38,217 bases of DNA from Siccirubricoccus phaeus (lineage in GTDB: Bacteria > Pseudomonadota > Alphaproteobacteria > Acetobacterales > Acetobacteraceae). Shown here piece after piece: positions 1 through 6,800 of this stretch. The stretch spans positions 1-38,217 of the forward strand of contig NZ_SRXO01000036.1 in assembly GCF_008360935.1 (NCBI RefSeq), written 5' to 3'. Made by a program: the position numbers and the translations under genes. Positions within the stretch are counted from its first letter, which is position 1. Each line of letters begins with the position of its first letter. The notes below the pieces were generated by a model. The model searched no databases. It was given only the letters and a program-made list of their open reading frames with translations, and was not told the origin of the DNA.

Positions 1-390
1 GAAACGCCGCGCCCGGCGGCGCCCGTGGCCCCGGCCGCGCCGGCGGAACCGACGCCGCAGCCCGCCGCCGCCGCAGCGCCCGCCCCGGCGGCCCGGCCCG
101 CGCCGCCGCCCAGCTACGTCTCCGCCCTGATGGCGGCGCTGGAGCGGCATAAGCACTACCCGCCGGCCGCCCGCTTCGCGCGGATGGAAGGCACCGCCAT
201 GCTGCGCGTCATCCTGCGCCGGGACGGCACCGTCTCGGAATGGCGCTTCCTGCGCGGCACCGGCCACGAGATGCTGGATGAGGCGGTGACGAACATGATC
301 CGCCGCGCCTCCCCCCTGCCGCCGCCGCCGGCGAACTGGCCGGGCGACCCGGTGGAGCTGCTGGTGCCGGTGAAATTCTCGCTGCGCTGA
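1..390 (+). CDS. TonB-family energy transducer, C-terminal part (5' end outside window)
   Basis: The reading frame is open from the first base, so the gene begins upstream of the window; a GTG at 25 is unlikely to be the true start because the same Pro/Ala-rich composition continues before it. What is visible is a Pro/Ala-rich linker of about 35 residues (typical of the part that spans the periplasm) followed by a TonB C-terminal domain of about 90 residues. The domain has the usual pattern: YPPAAR, then two beta strands (TAMLRVILRRDGTV), a helix (LDEAVTNMIRRASPLPPPP) and a last strand (VELLVPVKF). Family knowledge: this domain contacts the TonB box of outer-membrane transporters, or TolA partners, using inner-membrane proton-motive force. 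TonB and TolA relatives cannot be told apart without the N-terminus. The partner ExbB/ExbD genes, if adjacent, lie outside the window. Confidence 0.85.
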   Translation, partial: ETPRPAAPVAPAAPAEPTPQPAAAAAPAPAARPAPPPSYVSALMAALERHKHYPPAARFARMEGTAMLRVILRRDGTVSEWRFLRGTGHEMLDEAVTNMIRRASPLPPPPANWPGDPVELLVPVKFSLR

Positions 391-665
391 GACCGGGGCG
401 CCCCTGATCGCCAAGGCGGTCAAGGGCGTCCCAAAGCTGGCGTGAGGATCTGGCACGAGGATCTGGCCGCGAGGCTTTGGCCGGCCGGGTGCCGGGGCGC
501 GGCGCAGGCCGGCGAGGGAACCGGCCCGGGATGGAAGCCCGTCGGGCGGGGGGTCCTCGATACGCCGCGCCCCGGCACGGGACCCGGCCGGCCAGCCATT
601 GCCCGCCACCACGGGCCTTGCCGCCGCCGCCCGGGCCTGATCTCCTATGGCCAGGAGGATCCGCC

Positions 666-1160
666 ATGGACAGGCTACTGCCGATCGCCGCCCGCGCGGG
701 CGCGCTGCTGAAGGCCAGGGGGGAGACCATCGCCATCGCGGAGAGCTCGGCCGGCGGGCTGGTCTCCGCCGCGCTGCTCGCGGTGCCGGGGGCCTCGGCC
801 TATTTCCTGGGTGGGGCGGTGGTCTATACGCGCTTCGCCCGGGAAGCCCTGCTGGCCATCCCGGCGGAGAAGCTGGAAGGCGTGCGGGCGGCCACCGAAC
901 CCTATGCGCTGCTGCTGGCGGAGGGCGCCCGGGCCCGGCTCGGCACGGTCTGGGGGCTGGGCGAGACGGGCGCCACCGGCCCCACCGGCAACCGCTATGG
1001 CGATGCGGCCGGGCATGCCTGCATCGCCGTCGCCGGGCCGGTCAGCCGCAGCCTGACCGTCGAGACCGGCCATGGCGACCGGCTGGTGAACATGCGGGAA
1101 TTCGGCGCCCGCCTGCTGTCGCTGCTGGTGGAAGCGCTGGAGGCGGCGCCAGCGAAATAG
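666..1160 (+). CDS. CinA C-terminal domain protein (nicotinamide-nucleotide amidohydrolase family)
   Basis: A 164-residue protein made of the CinA C-terminal domain alone. The family hydrolyses NMN to nicotinate mononucleotide and ammonia in pyridine-nucleotide salvage; E. coli PncC is the stand-alone example. The signature is seen as AESSAGG (residues 25-31) where most members have AESCTGG, followed by GATGPTG (102-108) and a C-terminal helix rich in Leu. The start at 666 is chosen because AGGAGG lies at 652-657, eight bases before the ATG; the open frame extends much further upstream but without homology. It stands alone, 275 bp after the TonB-family gene and convergent with the arsC-like gene. 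The 391-665 gap shows no convincing gene, only GC-rich sequence and a short direct repeat (GAGGATCTGGC) near 445-470. The Ser replacing the usual Cys in the signature is a mild variation. Confidence 0.85.
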   Translation: MDRLLPIAARAGALLKARGETIAIAESSAGGLVSAALLAVPGASAYFLGGAVVYTRFAREALLAIPAEKLEGVRAATEPYALLLAEGARARLGTVWGLGETGATGPTGNRYGDAAGHACIAVAGPVSRSLTVETGHGDRLVNMREFGARLLSLLVEALEAAPAK

Positions 1161-1228
1161 CGGACCGGAGCATCTTCAAGCCCGGCGAATCGCCGGACGA
1201 CCCGGAACATGCGACGAGGCGAACTGCT

Positions 1229-1398
1229 CTAGAGCGTGATCGGTTGAGGTCGAATCGACCGAAACCGTGAATCACGCGATCGAACAATGAGCTAGAGCAG
1301 ATCGCCGGAGGGCGGCATCGCCCGGAGGCGTGAATCTGCTCTACAACCCATAAGCTAGAGCGGTTTCGCGCTGCACAGTCAGCGTGAAACCGCTCTAG
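1229..1398. repeat. Three-module CTAGAGC-bounded hairpin repeat (modules A, B, C)
   Basis: Three palindromic modules sit head to tail and share the junction GCTAGAGC. Module A (about 1231-1297) folds as GCGTGAT/ATCACGC with inner pairs CGGTT/AACCG and GGTCG/CGACC. Module B (about 1292-1360) is bounded by AGAGCAGAT/ATCTGCTCT with an inner GGGCG/CGCCC hairpin. Module C (about 1355-1398) is a 17-bp stem with one mismatch and a six-base loop. A and B recur at 17606-17740 with two differences in 135 bases; B and C recur inverted and identical at 1936-2043. The right end contains the TAG stop (minus strand) of the arsC-like gene. No transposase is encoded. Confidence 0.85.
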
Positions 1399-1751
1399 CC
1401 GGGCAGGATTTCCAGCAGCTTCTCCTTCGGCCGGCAGAGTCGCACGCCCTTGGGCGCGAAGACGAAGGGGCGTTCGATCAGGACCGGGTGGGCCAGCATG
1501 GCGTCCAGCAGGGCGTCGTCGCCGAGCGCCGGATCGTCCAGGCCAAGCTCTGTGTACAGCCCGCCCTTGCTGCGCAGCGCCTGGCGGGGGGTGAGGCCGG
1601 CGGCGCGGATGGCGGCGGTGAGGGCGGCGCGGTCCGGCGGGGTCTTCTGGTAATCCACGATGCGGGGTTCGATCCCTGCCTCGCGCAGCGAGGCCAGGAT
1701 GCTGCGGGAGGTGCTGCAGGCCGGGTTGTGCCAGATCGTCACGTCGCTCAT
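1395..1751 (-). CDS. arsC: Arsenate reductase, ArsC/Spx-like glutaredoxin-dependent family
   Basis: A 118-residue thioredoxin-fold protein. The N-terminus has the ArsC signature HNPACSTSR (residues 8-16) with catalytic Cys12, and the C-terminal half has RPFVFAPKGVRLCRP, matching the arginine-bearing substrate loop of glutaredoxin-coupled arsenate reductases. The family reduces arsenate to arsenite using glutathione and glutaredoxin; some close relatives (YfgD/YffB type) have no proven arsenate activity, and no arsenite pump or ArsR gene is nearby, so the physiological role is inferred. The ATG at 1751 is chosen because the signature begins seven residues later, as in the family; an open frame continues 16 codons upstream without similarity. 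The TAG stop is supplied by the flanking repeat, so the last residues (EILPG) directly abut the element. Confidence 0.85.
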   Translation of the reverse strand: MSDVTIWHNPACSTSRSILASLREAGIEPRIVDYQKTPPDRAALTAAIRAAGLTPRQALRSKGGLYTELGLDDPALGDDALLDAMLAHPVLIERPFVFAPKGVRLCRPKEKLLEILPG

Positions 1752-1935
1752 CGCGTGCTCTCCATGAAGTCCTCCGTCGGGGAGGGCGTCGCGCCGCAAC
1801 CCCCACCCGCCAAGGTCCGAAAGGCCCTTGCAGCCCTTGCGTCCGGCCCCGTCGGCCGAGGCGCCAAACTCAAGGTTTCCAAAGGCCCTTCGGCCTTCGG
1901 CAGGGGGAGCTCGAGGGGGACGGCGTGCCCCTCGA

Positions 1936-2043
1936 CTAGAGCGGTTTCACGCTGACTGTGCAGCGCGAAACCGCTCTAGCTTATGGGTTGTAGAGCAGAT
2001 TCACGCCTCCGGGCGATGCCGCCCTCCGGCGATCTGCTCTAGC
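1936..2043. repeat. Inverted copy of repeat modules C and B, identical to 1291-1398
   Basis: Base by base, the reverse complement of 1936-2043 equals 1291-1398 over all 108 positions; the match stops on both sides. The two arms bracket a 537-bp interior carrying the arsC-like gene. Its right end supplies the TAG stop codon (2039-2041) of the minus-strand hydroxy-acid dehydrogenase gene. The stretch between the arsC-like start (1752) and this element contains only short GC-rich hairpins such as GGCCCTTCGGCC and no credible gene. Confidence 0.9.
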
Positions 2044-3325
2044 CCCGCGCCCTCGGCGCCTCCTGCCCCAGCGCATTCCCTTCCAGGTCGAACCGGACCG
2101 CGCCCGGATGCAGCACCGTCGCCGCCGCCGCCTCCGCCACGTTGCGCACCCCCGCCTGGCAGAAGGTGGTGCGGATCTCCTCCGCGAAGCCGGCCGTGGC
2201 GTGGTCGCCCCCCGCCTCCCCCAGCGCCGCGACGCTGTAGCAGAAGGCCCGGCCGGCGAAGCAGAAATCCGCCCCCACCGCCAGCGTCCGCAGCACGTCG
2301 AGGCCGGAGCGGATGGAGCCGTCGAACAGGATCTTCGCCCGCCCGCCCACCGCCGCGGCGATCGCCGGCACGCTGTCGATGGAAGCCGGCGCCGCGTCGA
2401 ATTGCCTTCCGCCATGGTTGGAGACCCAGATGCCGTCCACGCCGAGCGCCACCGCCTTCTCCGCATCCGCCGGATGCTGCAGCCCCTTCAGCACCAAAGC
2501 GCGCGGCCAGGCGTCGCGGAAGCGGGCGATATCTTCCCAGGTCACGCCGGTGGTCATGTGACGCTGGGTGAAGCCGGCCAGCTCGGCGATGGAGGCGTTC
2601 TCCCCCACATATTTCCGCATGTTCTCGAAGGCGGGCTGGCCCTTCTTCAGCATCTCCAGCGCCCAGAAGGGCGCGCGGGCGATGTCGAACACCGTGCGCG
2701 GCCGGTAGCGCCAGGGCAGCACCAGCCCGTTGCGGATGTCATGCACCCGCTTCTGCCGCATCGGCACGTCGAGGGTGATGGCCAGCGCATGCGCCCCCAC
2801 CGCCTCCGCTCGCCTGATGAGATCGAAGGAGAGCCGGTGGTTGTCCGCCGGCAGGCCGTAGAGCTGGAACCAGAAACTGTCCGGCGCGATGCGCGCCAGC
2901 TCCTCCATGCCGACATTGGCGACGGTGGAGGAGACATAGGGGATGCGTGCCTTCTGCGCCGCCGCGGCGAGGATGGCGTCGACGCGCGGCCAGGCCAGGC
3001 CGATGCCGCCCATCGGCGCGACGCCGACCGGCGCGGCGTAGCGGCGGCCAAAGATCTCCGTCTCGATCGAGACCTCCGCGAGGTCCAGCGCATAGCGCGG
3101 CAGGATGCGCACGGCATCCATGGCGGCGCGGTTATGCGCGACGTTCGGCGCGCCGTCGCCGACGCCGCCGGCGACGAAATCATAGGCGAAGCGGGAGAGG
3201 CGCCGCTTCGCCCGGCGCTGCAGATCGTTGAAGGTGGGGTAGCGGCGGCGCAGCACGGCGGCCGGGCTGTCCTCCGCCCCCGCGCCCCAGCCCCGTGCCG
3301 CTGCGCCGCCATTGCTGCCGCTCAT
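2039..3325 (-). CDS. lldD: FMN-dependent alpha-hydroxy-acid dehydrogenase (L-lactate dehydrogenase type)
   Basis: A 428-residue TIM-barrel flavoenzyme that oxidises an L-2-hydroxy acid such as lactate to the keto acid; electrons go to quinone or oxygen depending on the subfamily. All catalytic positions of the family are visible: Tyr48 (FAYDF), Tyr156 (WFQLYG), Asp186 (TLDVP), Lys280 (LVLKG), His304 and Arg307 in SNHGGRQ, then the phosphate-binding DGSIRSG and GRA loops at about 335-360. Start ATG 3325 has GGGCGGGAAGG just upstream; in-frame ATGs at 3349 and 3364 lack a ribosome site. It is divergent from the lipoprotein gene, with 119 bp between them. The stop TAG lies inside the repeat, so insertion of that repeat probably reset the C-terminus. 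Substrate is not determined by sequence; lldD is the best family-level name. Confidence 0.85.
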   Translation of the reverse strand: MSGSNGGAAARGWGAGAEDSPAAVLRRRYPTFNDLQRRAKRRLSRFAYDFVAGGVGDGAPNVAHNRAAMDAVRILPRYALDLAEVSIETEIFGRRYAAPVGVAPMGGIGLAWPRVDAILAAAAQKARIPYVSSTVANVGMEELARIAPDSFWFQLYGLPADNHRLSFDLIRRAEAVGAHALAITLDVPMRQKRVHDIRNGLVLPWRYRPRTVFDIARAPFWALEMLKKGQPAFENMRKYVGENASIAELAGFTQRHMTTGVTWEDIARFRDAWPRALVLKGLQHPADAEKAVALGVDGIWVSNHGGRQFDAAPASIDSVPAIAAAVGGRAKILFDGSIRSGLDVLRTLAVGADFCFAGRAFCYSVAALGEAGGDHATAGFAEEIRTTFCQAGVRNVAEAAAATVLHPGAVRFDLEGNALGQEAPRARG

Positions 3326-3444
3326 CCTTCCCGCCCCCGGAAATTTCATGGAAGGATTATGCATTGCGCGGGCGCGGCGGAAAGCCGGCGGCTGCAAAAG
3401 CGGCAGCTTCGCCCCATATGCAACACCCGGAGGAACAGCCGAAC

Positions 3445-4044
3445 ATGTCGATCCGCCCCATCCTTCTTGCCGCCGGCCTGGCACTTTCGGGCTGCGGCGC
3501 CGTCCAGCAGCCGCCGCTGGGCTATGCCAGCCTGCCGAGCGATGCCGTGGTCGGCGCCGGCGACCCGACGCGGGCCGCCATCATTTCCACCGCCTCGGCC
3601 TTCGCCGACCCCAGCCGCCTGGCCGGGCAGCCCGCCGTCGCGGCGCGGGCGGTGGCGAATTACGAGTACCTGACCACGGAGCTGCCCTATGGCGCGCGCT
3701 GGCGGGAATTCTCCCCGCTGGTGGGGCCGGAGCTGGTGCGCGGGCAGCAGGAGATGCGGCCCGCGGTCGGTATCGCGCCCAACGCGCCGGTGCAGCCGGT
3801 GGTGGATTCGCTCTACGCCGCCTCCCGCGCCCTGCAGGCCGGGGACCGGGCGGCGGCGGAGCGGATCCTCTCCAACCCGATCTTCCCGGCGGGGGGCGAG
3901 GCCACGCTGCAGCGCCTGGCCGCCCTGCCGCCCCTGCCCCAGGCCAATGCCGCGGCGGCGCTGGCGGCGCAGGAGCTGCGGCGGAAGGACAGCGACCCGG
4001 GCGACCGGGGCGGCGGCCAGGGCGGCGAGGGCGGGCGGAGCTGA
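3445..4044 (+). CDS. Predicted small lipoprotein, function unknown
   Basis: A 199-residue protein with a clear lipoprotein signal: positive N-terminus (MSIRP), hydrophobic stretch, and lipobox LSGC with acylated Cys17. The mature part is Ala/Pro-rich with no recognised domain; it has predicted helices (for example the segment around LYAASRALQAGDRAAAERIL) and ends in a Gly/Arg/Asp-rich tail. ATG 3445 is preceded by GGAGGA at 3429-3434. It is alone on its strand and divergent from the hydroxy-acid dehydrogenase. It is followed by strong stem-loops. I infer an envelope location from the signal only; I do not recognise the family. Confidence 0.75.
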   Translation: MSIRPILLAAGLALSGCGAVQQPPLGYASLPSDAVVGAGDPTRAAIISTASAFADPSRLAGQPAVAARAVANYEYLTTELPYGARWREFSPLVGPELVRGQQEMRPAVGIAPNAPVQPVVDSLYAASRALQAGDRAAAERILSNPIFPAGGEATLQRLAALPPLPQANAAAALAAQELRRKDSDPGDRGGGQGGEGGRS

Positions 4045-4073
4045 TGGGCGGGGGCTTCGCCGCCAAACCCCCA

Positions 4074-4094
4074 GCAGGGGGCGCTGCCCCCTGC
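4074..4094 (+). terminator. GC-rich stem-loop after the lipoprotein gene
   Basis: A perfect 9-bp stem (GCAGGGGGC/GCCCCCTGC) with a GCT loop begins 29 bases after the lipoprotein stop. No run of T follows, so it is either a weak terminator or an RNA-stabilising hairpin. It belongs to the same kind of GC-rich palindrome seen at 4158, 20336 and 26166. Confidence 0.45.
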
Positions 4095-4157
4095 ACCCCC
4101 CGGACCCCGGTGTGAGTCGGCAGGTTGAACCCACGAGTCTGAAACTCAGACCGGGGT

Positions 4158-4206
4158 CCGGGGAGGGGTACCCTCCCCGGTGGGGGTTCGGGGGCAAAGC
4201 CCCCGA
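4158..4206 (+). terminator. Double stem-loop repeat with T-rich tail
   Basis: First stem CCGGGGAGGG/CCCTCCCCGG with a GTA loop (4158-4180), second stem TCGGGGGC/GCCCCCGA with an AAA loop (4188-4206), followed by the T-rich TCTTCCTCTTCGTTGTT. This is a good candidate for the intrinsic terminator of the lipoprotein gene. The same two stems in the same order, but inverted, are at 20336-20384; a diverged version is at 26166-26237. The rest of the 4045-4444 gap (about 400 bp) contains further small GC palindromes (for example near 4270-4310) and no gene that I can support. Confidence 0.55.
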
Positions 4207-4444
4207 TCTTCCTCTTCGTTGTTCCCACCTCTTGCTAAAGTTCGCGCGCATGGAGCGAAGCCCCTGCACCCCGCCGAGCGGGGTTGCCGGCGCTGCCGGC
4301 AGCGCTTCCCCCCGGGCCCCCGTCCTGAGTCTGCTGGTTCGACCTGCCGACCGGCGCCGGGGCCCGGAGGCTGTCCGGGTCCCGGTGGAAGGTGGCGGCA
4401 TTGGCACGGATGGGCGAGGCCGTCTCGCTCGCGTCCAGGGACCG

Positions 4445-5356
4445 CTACCCCTCCCGCAGCACCGCCAGGGCGCTGAGGCGCGGGGCGGCGAAATCCAGGA
4501 AGGCCCGTACCCGGGGCGGCAGCAGCCGGGCGGAGGGCAGGACCAGGGAAACCGGATGCGCCGCCGGCTCCCATTCCCGCAGCAGCCTTTCCAGCCTTCC
4601 GGCCGCAAAGGCCTCCGCCGCCTGATAGGAGAGCAGGCGGAGGATGCCGCGCCCGGCCACCGCCGCTTCCAGCGCCGCCTCCGCCTGGTTCACCGAGAAG
4701 CGCGGCGCGACCCGCACCGCGGCCACCTGGCCGCCCGGCCCCTGGAAGCGCCATTCCGGCGTGGGCGTGCCGGGGGCGGCGAATTGAATCACCTGATGCA
4801 TGGCGAGATCCGCCGGGGCGGTGGGGCGGCCGTGCCGCGCCAGATAGTCCGGGCTGGCCGCCAGCACGCGGCGCACGCTGCCCACCTTGCGCGCCACCAG
4901 CCCGGCCTCCGTCAGCGCACCGATGCGGATGGCGACGTCGATCTCCTCCTCCAGCAGATCGGCATTGCGGTCGGAGAGGATCAGCTCGGCGCTGACCAGG
5001 GGCTGGGCGTCCAGGAACGCGGTGACCAGCGGCGCCACATGCAGCCGGCCGAACACCAGGGGCGCAGCGATGCGCAGCCGGCCGCGCGGGACGGCGGCGG
5101 CGCCGGCGGCCTCGGCCATCGCGTCCTCGTATTCCGCCAGCAGGCGGCGGGCCTGCTCGCCGAGGCGGCGGCCGGCCTCGGTCGGGCGGCTTTGCCTTGT
5201 GGTGCGGTCCAGCAGGCGGACGCCCAGCCTTTCCTCCAGCCCGGCCAGGCCACGGGTGACGGCGGGCGGGGAATGGCCGAGGCGGCGGCCCGCCGCGGCA
5301 AGGGAGCCGGTCTCCAGGATCGCCACGAGCAGGCGGAGTTCGTCCAGCCGGTCCAT
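4445..5356 (-). CDS. LysR-family transcriptional regulator
   Basis: A 303-residue protein with the standard LysR layout: winged helix-turn-helix in residues 1-60 (LLVAILETGSLAAAGRRLGH, then SPPAVTRGLAGLEERLGVRLL) and a type 2 periplasmic-binding-like effector domain from about residue 90 (RGRLRIAAP) to the end. The segment RNADLLEEEIDVAIRIG is typical of the subgroup that includes many E. coli-style regulators with DVAIR. Start ATG 5356 matches the family N-terminus (MDRLDELRLL). The gene is divergent from an FMN split-barrel protein with 95 bp between the starts, the usual arrangement in which a LysR protein controls its neighbour and itself; that regulatory link and the effector are inference. 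Confidence 0.9.
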   Translation of the reverse strand: MDRLDELRLLVAILETGSLAAAGRRLGHSPPAVTRGLAGLEERLGVRLLDRTTRQSRPTEAGRRLGEQARRLLAEYEDAMAEAAGAAAVPRGRLRIAAPLVFGRLHVAPLVTAFLDAQPLVSAELILSDRNADLLEEEIDVAIRIGALTEAGLVARKVGSVRRVLAASPDYLARHGRPTAPADLAMHQVIQFAAPGTPTPEWRFQGPGGQVAAVRVAPRFSVNQAEAALEAAVAGRGILRLLSYQAAEAFAAGRLERLLREWEPAAHPVSLVLPSARLLPPRVRAFLDFAAPRLSALAVLREG

Positions 5357-5410
5357 TCTTCCTGTTTCCAGCAGGGTGCCTTGTGGATTCCGCCCATTCC
5401 TTCCGGCTGA

Positions 5411-5428
5411 CGCAAGGGCCAGCTTGCG
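5411..5428. promoter_or_regulatory. Inverted repeat, candidate LysR operator
   Basis: CGCAAG and CTTGCG form a perfect inverted repeat separated by six bases, in the 95-bp region between the divergent LysR and split-barrel genes. Position and symmetry suit an operator, but it does not carry an obvious T-N11-A core, so the assignment is tentative. Confidence 0.3.
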
Positions 5429-5451
5429 GGGCAGGAAAGGAGGGCCGGACC

Positions 5452-6006
5452 ATGGGACGGCATTATGCGGAAATCGCCTTCACCCCGGCGGTGCAGGCGG
5501 AGCAGGCGGCGCTCGGCTCCCGCGGGCATTTCGCCCGGGTGGCGGCGGAGGGGCGCGAGGACGGCGTACTGGGGCCGGAGGAGGCCGGCTTCATCGCGGC
5601 GGGGGACGGGTTCTTCCTGGCGACGGTGTCCTCCACCGGCTGGCCCTATATCCAACATCGCGGCGGGCCGGCAGGCTTCGTGCAGGTGCTGGATGCAGAG
5701 ACCTTGGGCTTCGCCGATCTGCGCGGCAACCGGCAGCATGTCTCGCTGGGCAATCTGGCGACGGATGACCGGGTGGCGCTGTTCTTCATGGACCATGCGC
5801 GGCGCCGGCGGCTGAAGCTGTTCGGCCATGCAAGGGTGGTGCGGGACGATCCGGCGCTGCTGGCCCGGCTGACGCCGCCGGGGCGGGAGACGCTGGCGGA
5901 GAGCGCGATGCTGGTCCGCGTGGCGGGGCATGAGTGGAATTGCCCGCAGCACATCACGCCGCGCTTCACCGCAGAGGAATGGGCGGCGATCGCCGCGGCA
6001 GGTTGA
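5452..6006 (+). CDS. Pyridoxamine 5'-phosphate oxidase-like FMN-binding split-barrel protein
   Basis: A 184-residue protein of the FMN-binding split-barrel type. Visible features are the strand pair FFLATVSSTGWPYIQHRGGP (about residues 53-72), a second conserved block FADLRGNRQHVSLGNL, and FFMDHARRRRLKLFGHARVV, matching the flavin-binding core of the PNPOx-like group. It lacks the C-terminal substrate-recognition region of true PdxH, so a role in pyridoxal phosphate synthesis is not supported; members of this group are often flavin or F420 reductases of unknown substrate. ATG 5452 is preceded by AAAGGAGGG at 5436-5444. It is probably controlled by the divergent LysR gene. The C-terminal WNCPQHI with its Cys-Pro is common in this subgroup. 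Confidence 0.8.
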   Translation: MGRHYAEIAFTPAVQAEQAALGSRGHFARVAAEGREDGVLGPEEAGFIAAGDGFFLATVSSTGWPYIQHRGGPAGFVQVLDAETLGFADLRGNRQHVSLGNLATDDRVALFFMDHARRRRLKLFGHARVVRDDPALLARLTPPGRETLAESAMLVRVAGHEWNCPQHITPRFTAEEWAAIAAAG

Positions 6007-6345
6007 TGCTGCGGGGCGCGCAAGCGAAGGCCCTTGCAGGGCTTTCGACGGTGTCGAAGATGATCATTGCCCTGGGGCCGCGGTGCCGCAAGCGTATCGA
6101 GACATCGGAGGTCGACCGCGAAGGCGCCGGCGGCCGACGCCCCACCCCTCGTCGCGCAAGCGAAGGCCACCATTGCCCGGGGCCACGGTGCCGCAAGCGA
6201 GTCAAGGCCGCAGCCGCGCGAAGCGCGGTGCGCCTTCGGCGCAGCCTTGACTCGCTTGCGGCACCGTGGCTGTCGCGAGAAGTCGCTCGACGAGGTCGAG
6301 CGCGCCTTTGCGCACCTGGCCTTACGGCCAGGAGGGCGGGCGAGC
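6007..6345. other. Gene-free region of nested direct and inverted repeats
   Basis: About 340 bp between the split-barrel gene and the thioesterase gene without a supportable gene. It contains two direct copies of a 29-30 bp sequence starting CATTGCCC and ending GCCGCAAGCG (6065-6094 and 6171-6199, one indel), two copies of GCGCAAGCGAAGGCC (near 6017 and 6153), and the large inverted repeat described separately. Base composition is like the genes around it. Confidence 0.6.
6182..6270. repeat. 27-bp perfect inverted repeat capped by two hairpins
   Basis: Bases 6182-6208 are exactly complementary to 6244-6270. The 35-base interior can itself fold as CCGCGC-GAA-GCGCGG and GCGCC-TTC-GGCGC, giving a long stem topped by two small hairpins (a three-way junction). 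It lies downstream of both convergent genes (split-barrel protein on plus, thioesterase on minus), so it may block read-through in both directions; no T-run is present. Confidence 0.8.
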
Positions 6346-6786
6346 CTATTCCTCCGTGGCGCCCTGCGCGATCAGCGCCGCGCGGATCTCCGGCGTCAGC
6401 GGCACCTTCTCGCCGCTGCTCGGCACGGCGGAAACCAGCACCGCCTTGCTGCGGAAGATCAGCCCTTGCTTCCACACCGCATATTCCGTGGTGAAGCTGG
6501 TGCGGCGCAGCGCCAGCGGGCGCAGCGTCACCGCCACCTCATCGCCGAAGGCGACGGAGCGGCGGAACTCCGCCTCGATGCGCGCCACCAGCGGCCCTGG
6601 CGAGTCCAGCGCAAAGCGCCCGCCGATCTCCAGCCAATGCGCCACGCGGGAATCCTCGCAGAGCAGCAGATAGGCGGTGTTGTTGGCATGGGCGAATTGG
6701 TCGCATTCCGACCAGCGGATGCTGTGCCGCCGCACCGTCGCCCATTCGCCCTCGATGCCGAATTCCGCGCGCAGCGCTGGGTCCAT
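6346..6786 (-). CDS. Acyl-CoA thioesterase, 4-hydroxybenzoyl-CoA thioesterase-like hotdog protein
   Basis: A 146-residue single hotdog-fold protein. The active-site motif of the 4-hydroxybenzoyl-CoA thioesterase/FadM group is seen as WSECDQFAHANNTAYL (residues 25-40), with Asp29 as the presumed catalytic acid. Later blocks (FRRSVAFGDEVAVTLRPLALRRTSF) fit the long-helix strand order of the fold. Start ATG 6786 is 14 bp after the stop of the CoxE-like gene and is preceded by GGGGAGGGGG, so it is the last gene of a MoxR-CoxE-thioesterase operon. The substrate is unknown; hydrolysis of a medium or long acyl-CoA is the family-level expectation. A second, unrelated-in-context hotdog protein, YbgC, occurs at 35753-36328. 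Confidence 0.85.
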   Translation of the reverse strand: MDPALRAEFGIEGEWATVRRHSIRWSECDQFAHANNTAYLLLCEDSRVAHWLEIGGRFALDSPGPLVARIEAEFRRSVAFGDEVAVTLRPLALRRTSFTTEYAVWKQGLIFRSKAVLVSAVPSSGEKVPLTPEIRAALIAQGATEE

Positions 6787-6800
6787 CGCCCCCTCCCCGC

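Noticed and set aside
391-665. Possible small gene between the TonB-family and CinA-type genes
   Set aside because: Open frames here are extensions of frames across the CinA gene, with no ribosome site, signal or domain.
1042-1806. An open frame spanning arsC and the repeat, whose product resembles that of the repeat copy at 17458-17760
   Set aside because: The similarity comes entirely from translating the repeat modules; it is not a conserved protein.
5452-6006. Calling the split-barrel protein pdxH
   Set aside because: It lacks the C-terminal region with pyridoxamine-phosphate contacts and the context gives no support.
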